From Pseudomonadota bacterium (lineage in GTDB: Bacteria > Pseudomonadota > Alphaproteobacteria > Rs-D84), in the NCBI GenBank assembly GCA_009781955.1, contig WQUT01000087.1:1-8556 (forward strand): a DNA stretch of 8,556 nucleotides, read 5' to 3'. How positions within the stretch are numbered: the stretch's first letter is position 1; each line of letters begins with the position of its first letter. Positions 5,365-8,556 of the stretch are shown here, in pieces. The notes under the pieces were generated by a model that was given only the letters and a program-made list of their open reading frames with translations, ran no database searches and was not told where the DNA came from. The position numbers were made by a program, and so were the translations under genes.

Positions 5365-5748
5365 CTACCATCCCTCTTCCGTCAAATCCAGTTCCAGCCG
5401 CGCGGCGGGCGTCATTTTGTCCAAAGACCACGGCGGGTCCCAGACCAGCTCTACATTAACATTGCCGACGCCGGCAACCGATTCGGCCGCTGTGCGCACC
5501 ATCATTACAATATCCTCTGCAATCGGGCAAGTCGGCGACGTCAGGGTCATTTTGATATTTGCGTGACGCGTGACGCGTGACGCGTGATGCGCAGCATTCG
5601 TATCTTTTGTTTTTCGCGTTACGCGCTTCGCGTCACGCGTCACGATATCTATATCGTAAATCAGCCCCAAATCCCAGACATTCACCGGGATTTCGGGATC
5701 AAACACCATTTTGAGCGCGGCGATAATGTCGTCTTTCGTAAAACTCAT
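5365..5748 (-). CDS. sufT: SufT/MIP18-family (DUF59) iron-sulfur maturation protein with an internal insert
   Basis: SufT-type proteins assist iron-sulfur cluster maturation or delivery. The 127-aa chain has the family hallmarks: DPEIPVNVWDLGLIYDI (17-33), MTLTSPTCP (67-75) with the conserved Cys74, and LVWDPPWS (101-108). Between YDIDI and NIKMTL, where relatives have a short turn, lie about 28 extra residues (36-63), rich in Arg, Thr, His and Lys. They are encoded exactly by the GCGTGAC repeat element (5561-5644). Without them the protein would be about 99 aa, close to family size. The frame is open throughout. The ATG at 5748 lies 8 bases after a TATAAT and has no Shine-Dalgarno. sufE follows on the same strand. 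Confidence 0.93.
   Translation of the reverse strand: MSFTKDDIIAALKMVFDPEIPVNVWDLGLIYDIDIVTRDAKRVTRKTKDTNAAHHASRVTRHANIKMTLTSPTCPIAEDIVMMVRTAAESVAGVGNVNVELVWDPPWSLDKMTPAARLELDLTEEGW
5561..5644. repeat. In-frame inverted heptamer element inside sufT
   Basis: GCGTGAC occurs at 5561-5567, 5568-5574 and 5575-5581, with GCGTGAT at 5582-5588. The inverted copy CGCGTCACGCGTCACG (5629-5644) exactly complements CGTGACGCGTGACGCG (5562-5577), giving a 16-bp stem. The interior holds a partial copy, CGCGTTACGCG. The 84-base span is a multiple of three and leaves sufT in frame. Confidence 0.92.
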
Positions 5749-5756
5749 TTGCGCGC

Positions 5757-5762
5757 ATTATA
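5757..5762 (-). promoter_or_regulatory. -10 box for sufT, suggesting a leaderless transcript
   Basis: On the minus strand a perfect TATAAT (5762-5757), preceded by TGA as an extended -10, lies 8 bases before the sufT ATG. A start site at the usual distance would fall on or next to the ATG. The -35 region is weak. Confidence 0.5.
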
Positions 5763-5803
5763 TCACAAAAAAACACATGGCAAACTATCGTTTCATAAAC
5801 AAC

Positions 5804-5831
5804 TTGACAAATTGTGTCATTATGCTAAAAT
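5804..5831 (+). promoter_or_regulatory. Strong sigma70-type promoter for the 90-aa membrane protein
   Basis: A perfect TTGACA (5804-5809), a 16-base spacer and TAAAAT (5826-5831), with TGC just before the -10 (extended -10). It is followed by GGGGG six bases before the ATG at 5857. This is the best consensus promoter in the window. Confidence 0.8.
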
Positions 5832-5856
5832 CACTAATAAATTAATGGGGGTAAAA

Positions 5857-6129
5857 ATGAAATTTAAATTCGGTAATCTGGTCAATCACGCCAAAGCGCT
5901 GGGAACCGTTTTTATTATGACGTGTTATGTCGTTGGAATTCATAGGCTTTTAGGCACTATTGATACGCACGACGTGTTCCGTGGTTTCGTTTTTGGCATA
6001 CCAGGCACGATGGCTTGCGCTGAAATCATAAATAAATTTACAAAAGGAAAACTCATAGATCAGGCGGTGAAAGACTTTGACTGGATGTTTATAACTCCCT
6101 TCAAGAAAACCAACCAAAGCCAACATTAA
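5857..6129 (+). CDS. Unknown small membrane protein (90 aa)
   Basis: I do not recognise this protein. Residues about 14-28 (ALGTVFIMTCYVVGI) and about 40-57 (VFRGFVFGIPGTMACAEI) are hydrophobic and could form a two-helix hairpin. The N-terminus (MKFKFGNLVNHAK) is basic, and the C-terminus (KDFDWMFITPFKK onward) is polar and ends NQSQH. The ATG at 5857 follows a GGGGG ribosome site. The gene is a self-contained unit with its own strong promoter (5804-5831) and terminator (6157-6188). It lies opposite to and between sufS and sufT, and is more AT-rich than they are. Its clean control signals support a real gene; its function is open. Confidence 0.78.
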   Translation: MKFKFGNLVNHAKALGTVFIMTCYVVGIHRLLGTIDTHDVFRGFVFGIPGTMACAEIINKFTKGKLIDQAVKDFDWMFITPFKKTNQSQH

Positions 6130-6156
6130 TCCAAGATAAAATCTCAAAATACTTTT

Positions 6157-6188
6157 CGCCCTTTGCATAAAGGGCGATTTTTATTTCC
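6157..6188 (+). terminator. Rho-independent terminator after the 90-aa gene
   Basis: CGCCCTTT (6157-6164), loop GCAT, AAAGGGCG (6169-6176), then ATTTTTATTT. The T-tract is on the plus-strand side and overlaps the sufS stop codon (6181-6183). The minus strand has no comparable U-run after the stem. Confidence 0.88.
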
Positions 6189-7452
6189 CCGCGACCCTTT
6201 TTATTATCCGCGCCAATTCTTCCATTTCCGCCATGGTATTCCATGGTCCGACGGAAATGCGTATCGTGCCCAACAGCCCCAATCGCGCGTGAATCCAGGA
6301 TGCGCACATATTGCCGACGCGCAGGCAGACGTTGCGCGCGCCCATCAGCGCGCCGAAATCCAGCGGATGCATCCCGTCAACGGTAAAGGTAATGATATGC
6401 GCCCCCTCTGGCGAGACAAACTTTATCCGTGGCACTTTTGAAAGCTCGGCGCGGAGGTAGTTTAATAAAGCGAACGAGTGCGCGTCTCCCCCCTCATGCC
6501 CACCCCACGCGACAAAACCAGTCGCGTGGGGACCCCGGTGGGGGGGGAGATGCGACGGAGTCCGCGATTTGTTCATTTCCTCTATCGCCGCACCCAATCC
6601 CACAATCTGGGTTAACGGCAACGTTCCCGCTTCAAACTTCGCGGGCGCGGCGGCCAGGGTCCAGCGGCTGTCATTTGTCGCCAAACTGCCGGTGATGCCG
6701 GCCACCATTCCGCCGCCGAATTTATCCGGGAACCAATGTTTCGGATCTTTCACATACATCACCCCTATGCCGGTGTCCGCGCCAATCTTGTGGCCCGAAA
6801 AGCACAGGAAATCGCAATCCCAATCGGTAACGTCTATCGGCAGATGCGCGACGTATTGCGCCGCGTCTACAATCGTTACAATTTGCGGATTGATGGCGCG
6901 CGCGGCGGCAATAATCCCTTTTACATCCTGGGGCACGCCCAAAACATTGGACATCGCCGTTATTATAAAAACATCCGGTTTTCTAATTCTTGCCCGGCCG
7001 TTTCCATTTTTAACGGTAACGGCCAAGGCCTTTTTCAGTTGCGATGCATCAATATTAAATTTATCGTCCAGCGGGCAAACCCCGAATCCGATTCCTTTGA
7101 AATGCTGCAGCTCTTCCCACGGCATGCGGGCGGAATGGTGATCCAGGTCGGATACGGCGACCCACGAATCGGCATTCACTGCGCCGGATTTTTCCAATAT
7201 ATTCGGAATCCGGTTCATTCCGTCCGTCGTGCCGGATGTGAAAACTATTTGTTCTGGGCGCGCGGCGCCGATAAACCGGGCGACCGCGGCGCGCGCCGCC
7301 GCCGCCATGTCGTCAACGGCGGCCGCCCGCGCGCATACCCCGCGGCCGGCGTTTGCGTAATTGTTTCGTAAAAATTCTGCCTCTGCCGCAATTACTGATT
7401 CAGGTTTCAGCGCGCTTGCCGCCGCGTCAACGTATATGATTTTGTCTTTCAT
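6181..7452 (-). CDS. sufS: SufS-type cysteine desulfurase with an internal hairpin-encoded insert
   Basis: PLP enzyme that removes sulfur from L-cysteine as a protein-bound persulfide, here probably handed to the nearby SufE. The 423-aa protein has the class V aminotransferase fold: YVDAAASALKP (7-17), FTSGTTDGMN (71-80), DHHSARMPW (104-112), TIVDAAQYVAHLPIDV (193-208), and the PLP-lysine motif SGHKIGADTGIGVMY with Lys222. Cys383 in RVGNMCASW is the expected catalytic cysteine. GTIRISVGPWNT (395-406) is the C-terminal signature. Residues about 296-325 (RTPSH, PPHRG, HATGF, WGGHEGG) do not fit the family and coincide with a G/C-rich DNA hairpin; relatives have a shorter helix-loop there. The ATG at 7452 follows AAAAGG. 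sufT lies downstream on the same strand, beyond an opposing 90-aa gene. Confidence 0.94.
   Translation of the reverse strand: MKDKIIYVDAAASALKPESVIAAEAEFLRNNYANAGRGVCARAAAVDDMAAAARAAVARFIGAARPEQIVFTSGTTDGMNRIPNILEKSGAVNADSWVAVSDLDHHSARMPWEELQHFKGIGFGVCPLDDKFNIDASQLKKALAVTVKNGNGRARIRKPDVFIITAMSNVLGVPQDVKGIIAAARAINPQIVTIVDAAQYVAHLPIDVTDWDCDFLCFSGHKIGADTGIGVMYVKDPKHWFPDKFGGGMVAGITGSLATNDSRWTLAAAPAKFEAGTLPLTQIVGLGAAIEEMNKSRTPSHLPPHRGPHATGFVAWGGHEGGDAHSFALLNYLRAELSKVPRIKFVSPEGAHIITFTVDGMHPLDFGALMGARNVCLRVGNMCASWIHARLGLLGTIRISVGPWNTMAEMEELARIIKRVAGK
6485..6550. repeat. G/C-rich palindromic element inside sufS
   Basis: CCCCACGCGAC (6503-6513) and GTCGCGTGGGG (6521-6531) form a perfect 11-bp stem with a 7-base loop. 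An outer stem pairs TCTCCCCCC (6485-6493) with GGGGGGAGA (6542-6550). The element is in frame and encodes Pro/His/Gly-rich residues foreign to SufS. Confidence 0.88.
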
Positions 7453-7473
7453 GGATTGGGCCTTTTTACCTTA

Positions 7474-7500
7474 ATTATATAACCTTTGCCACAATAACAA
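7474..7500 (-). promoter_or_regulatory. Possible sufS promoter
   Basis: On the minus strand TTGTTA (7500-7495), a 15-base spacer and a perfect TATAAT (7479-7474), 21 bases before the sufS ATG. The -10 is good; the -35 and spacing are weak. Confidence 0.45.
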
Positions 7501-7566
7501 ACTGATTATTTTGGAAAAATTTCCGCACATCTTTTTTATTGCTTTTTTGTTGCTTTTCTGTTTAAT

Positions 7567-7572
7567 TATAAT
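7567..7572 (+). promoter_or_regulatory. -10 box of the thioredoxin gene
   Basis: A perfect TATAAT about 36 bases before the ATG at 7609, in the divergent sufS-trxA spacer (7453-7608). No convincing -35 lies at the right distance; the upstream sequence is a run of T-rich TTGCTTTT words. Confidence 0.5.
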
Positions 7573-7608
7573 AGAATCTAACTTTCTATTCAACCAAGGA
7601 TGAGGGAA

Positions 7609-7926
7609 ATGACATTGGAACACTTGAACGATTCAAACTTTGAAGAAGCGGTCCAGGGCAAATTGGTAATGGTTGATTTTTGGGCGTCTTGGTGCGGGCC
7701 GTGCCGCATGTTCGGCCCGACATTTGAAAACGCCGCGAAAACGCACCCGGATATCAAGTTCTGCAAATTTGAAATCACGGAAGAAAACCGGCGAATGCCC
7801 GCAAAGTTCGGAATCAGATCAATACCGACCATTCTGGCGTTCAAAGACGGCCAAGTGGCCGAAGCTATATCCGGACTCATGTCCCCCGACGATTTTGACG
7901 ATTGGTTATCAAGGCTTGCGAAATAA
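7609..7926 (+). CDS. trxA: Thioredoxin
   Basis: Small cytoplasmic dithiol-disulfide reductase. The 105-aa chain is a single thioredoxin fold of normal length. MVDFWASWCGPC places the redox motif WCGPC at 28-32, and GIRSIPTILAFKDGQ carries the cis-proline at 73. The C-terminus (SGLMSPDDFDDWLSRL) matches the last helix of the family. I chose the ATG at 7609 because AAGGA lies eight bases upstream; the ATG at 7600 would add MRE and overlaps that ribosome site. It has its own -10 box and a terminator at 7942-7975, and is divergent from sufS. It is probably a general thioredoxin, though the genome may hold others. Confidence 0.95.
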   Translation: MTLEHLNDSNFEEAVQGKLVMVDFWASWCGPCRMFGPTFENAAKTHPDIKFCKFEITEENRRMPAKFGIRSIPTILAFKDGQVAEAISGLMSPDDFDDWLSRLAK

Positions 7927-7941
7927 TCGTCAGAACAAACA

Positions 7942-7975
7942 GGGGGGCCAAGGCCCCTCTTTCTTCTTTTATTAA
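7942..7975 (+). terminator. Rho-independent terminator after trxA
   Basis: GGGGC (7944-7948), loop CAAG, GCCCC (7953-7957), flanked by extra G and followed by a T-rich run TCTTTCTTCTTTTATT. It lies 15 bases after the trxA stop codon. Confidence 0.8.
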
Positions 7976-7998
7976 ATTTATAACATAAGGAGATCTCA

Positions 7999-8430
7999 GT
8001 GCCTGTAAAGAACTATAAAACTATAAAGCTTGACCCAAAGTATATGCCGAAAAAGACCGAGCCTTATATGTCGCCCGAACAAAAGGCCTATTTTTACAAC
8101 CTGCTGAACGCGCAGCGCCAGGAATTGCTGTCCGACGCGCCGGATATCCTGAACGACATACTGCTGGGCGAGAAAATGGATTCCGCCGGTCCCGGCGACG
8201 ACCTGGACGTTTCAAGCTTTCGCCAGGAAGCGAATGAAAAAATAAAGATAAACGAACGGGCGAGCAGATTGCTCAGAAAAATAGAAAATGCCCTGAAAAT
8301 GCTAGAAGCCGGAACATACGGATACAGCGTTATTTCGGGCGAGCCGATCGGGCTGAAACGCCTGCTGGTGCGGCCGGTCGCGACCATGACGATAGAAGAG
8401 CAGGAAGAATACGAGAAAAAGAAAATGTGA
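7999..8430 (+). CDS. dksA: DksA/TraR-family RNA polymerase-binding regulator lacking zinc-finger cysteines
   Basis: DksA binds the RNA polymerase secondary channel and, with ppGpp, retunes rRNA and amino-acid promoters. The 143-aa protein has a long helical hairpin (about 25-105) whose tip, GDDLD (66-70), keeps two acidic residues three apart like Asp71 and Asp74 of E. coli. The C-terminal block GTYGYSVISGEPIGLKRLLV, then RPVATMTIEEQEEYEK, is clearly DksA. The zinc-finger positions lack Cys: YGYS where YGYC is usual, and TIEEQ where CxxC occurs in E. coli. The whole protein has no cysteine. Alphaproteobacterial DksA, as I recall, keeps only part of the Cys set, so this goes one step further. 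The start is GTG at 7999, set by AAGGAG six bases upstream. A strong terminator follows. Confidence 0.93.
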   Translation: MPVKNYKTIKLDPKYMPKKTEPYMSPEQKAYFYNLLNAQRQELLSDAPDILNDILLGEKMDSAGPGDDLDVSSFRQEANEKIKINERASRLLRKIENALKMLEAGTYGYSVISGEPIGLKRLLVRPVATMTIEEQEEYEKKKM

Positions 8431-8431
8431 T

Positions 8432-8458
8432 AAAAAAACCGCCAACCGGCGGTTTTTT
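8432..8458. terminator. Bidirectional rho-independent terminator after dksA
   Basis: A run of A (8432-8438), CCGCC (8439-8443), loop AACC, GGCGG (8448-8452), then six T. The A and T tracts make it usable from both strands. The stem starts 9 bases after the dksA stop codon. Confidence 0.92.
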
Positions 8459-8493
8459 AGTGGTTGGCGGTTAGTGCTGGTGGTTGGTGTTTG
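8459..8493. repeat. Degenerate TGGTTGG-type short repeats
   Basis: AGTGGTT, GGCGGTT, AGTGCTG and GTGGTTGGTG follow each other with a rough 7-base period directly after the dksA terminator. It looks like a worn version of the heptamer arrays elsewhere. No inverted partner lies within the window. Confidence 0.5.
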
Positions 8494-8518
8494 TGAGTGC
8501 TCTTTCCCGGGGAATTAT

Positions 8519-8546
8519 GTAGGGGCAAATAATTATTTGCCCCTAC
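8519..8546. repeat. Perfect 28-bp palindrome (GTAGGGGCAAATAA and its complement)
   Basis: The 14-base half GTAGGGGCAAATAA is followed directly by its exact reverse complement. It lies in the spacer beyond dksA. Its left half plus two flanking bases recurs at 2038-2053 upstream of recJ, so it is a dispersed repeat, not a one-off dyad. Similar TAGGGGC palindromes are common noncoding repeats in many bacterial genomes. Confidence 0.9.
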
Positions 8547-8556
8547 GTCCGAACCC

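Noticed and set aside
4443..5644. CRISPR array
   Set aside because: The repeat units are 7-8 bases, contiguous and differ between loci; there are no 25-40 base repeats with regular unique spacers.
6231..6246. CCATGG repeated twice in the sufS 3' region
   Set aside because: Both copies encode ordinary SufS residues (PWNTMAE) with family-like spacing, so the symmetry is probably chance.
7985..7998. Separate dksA promoter in the trxA-dksA spacer
   Set aside because: A TATAAC lies at 7979-7984, but its -35 position falls in the trxA terminator T-run and has no match, so I did not list it.

Overview
The window is a compact bacterial chromosome segment that most resembles an alphaproteobacterium with a small, reshuffled genome. 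This is an inference from several signs. The RecJ N-terminus carries the VEKSxLGKAW signature, like alphaproteobacterial RecJ. The 143-aa DksA-type protein has an alphaproteobacterial-style C-terminus. A SufT/MIP18 protein occurs with SufS and SufE. The FtsI C-terminus reads FVGIFPVESPQYI followed by VMLDEP. Core genes are moderately GC-rich with many GCG/CGC runs, while two genes and the spacers are clearly AT-rich. I see no rRNA, tRNA, CRISPR array, transposase or integrase. No gene-free stretch exceeds 300 bases.

Layout. Most genes lie on the minus strand; read in their own direction they are: sufS (7452-6181), sufT (5748-5365), sufE (5291-4914), ftsL-like (4786-4502), ftsI (4448-2802), an AT-rich gene of unknown function with a YHGS motif (2723-2145), recJ (1991-252), and the 5' part of lolA (235 to beyond base 1). 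On the plus strand are an orphan 90-aa membrane protein gene with its own promoter and terminator, set between sufS and sufT (5857-6129), then a thioredoxin (7609-7926) and a cysteine-free DksA-family regulator (7999-8430).

Functions. SufS, SufE and SufT form the sulfur-mobilising and maturation side of the SUF iron-sulfur pathway; the scaffold genes sufBCD are not in view. FtsL and FtsI are the divisome pair normally found in the dcw cluster, here without mraZ/rsmH upstream or murE/murF downstream. RecJ acts in single-strand gap and recombination repair. LolA ferries lipoproteins to the outer membrane, so the cell is diderm.

The most striking content is a set of short-period (7 or 8 bp) tandem repeats, most of them arranged as inverted pairs. 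Each locus has its own unit sequence but the same architecture. They fill the gaps sufT-sufE, sufE-ftsL and ftsL-ftsI, and they enter coding sequence. One gives SufT an in-frame insert of about 28 residues, one encodes the end of SufE, one carries the ftsI start codon, and one encodes the hydrophobic core of the LolA signal peptide. A different, G-rich hairpin forms an in-frame insert in SufS. A perfect 28-bp palindrome lies at the right end, and its half-copy appears to supply the -35 box of recJ. This resembles palindromic elements that proliferate inside genes, as in Rickettsia, crossed with the heptanucleotide tandem repeats of cyanobacteria, and is the best candidate here for something undescribed.
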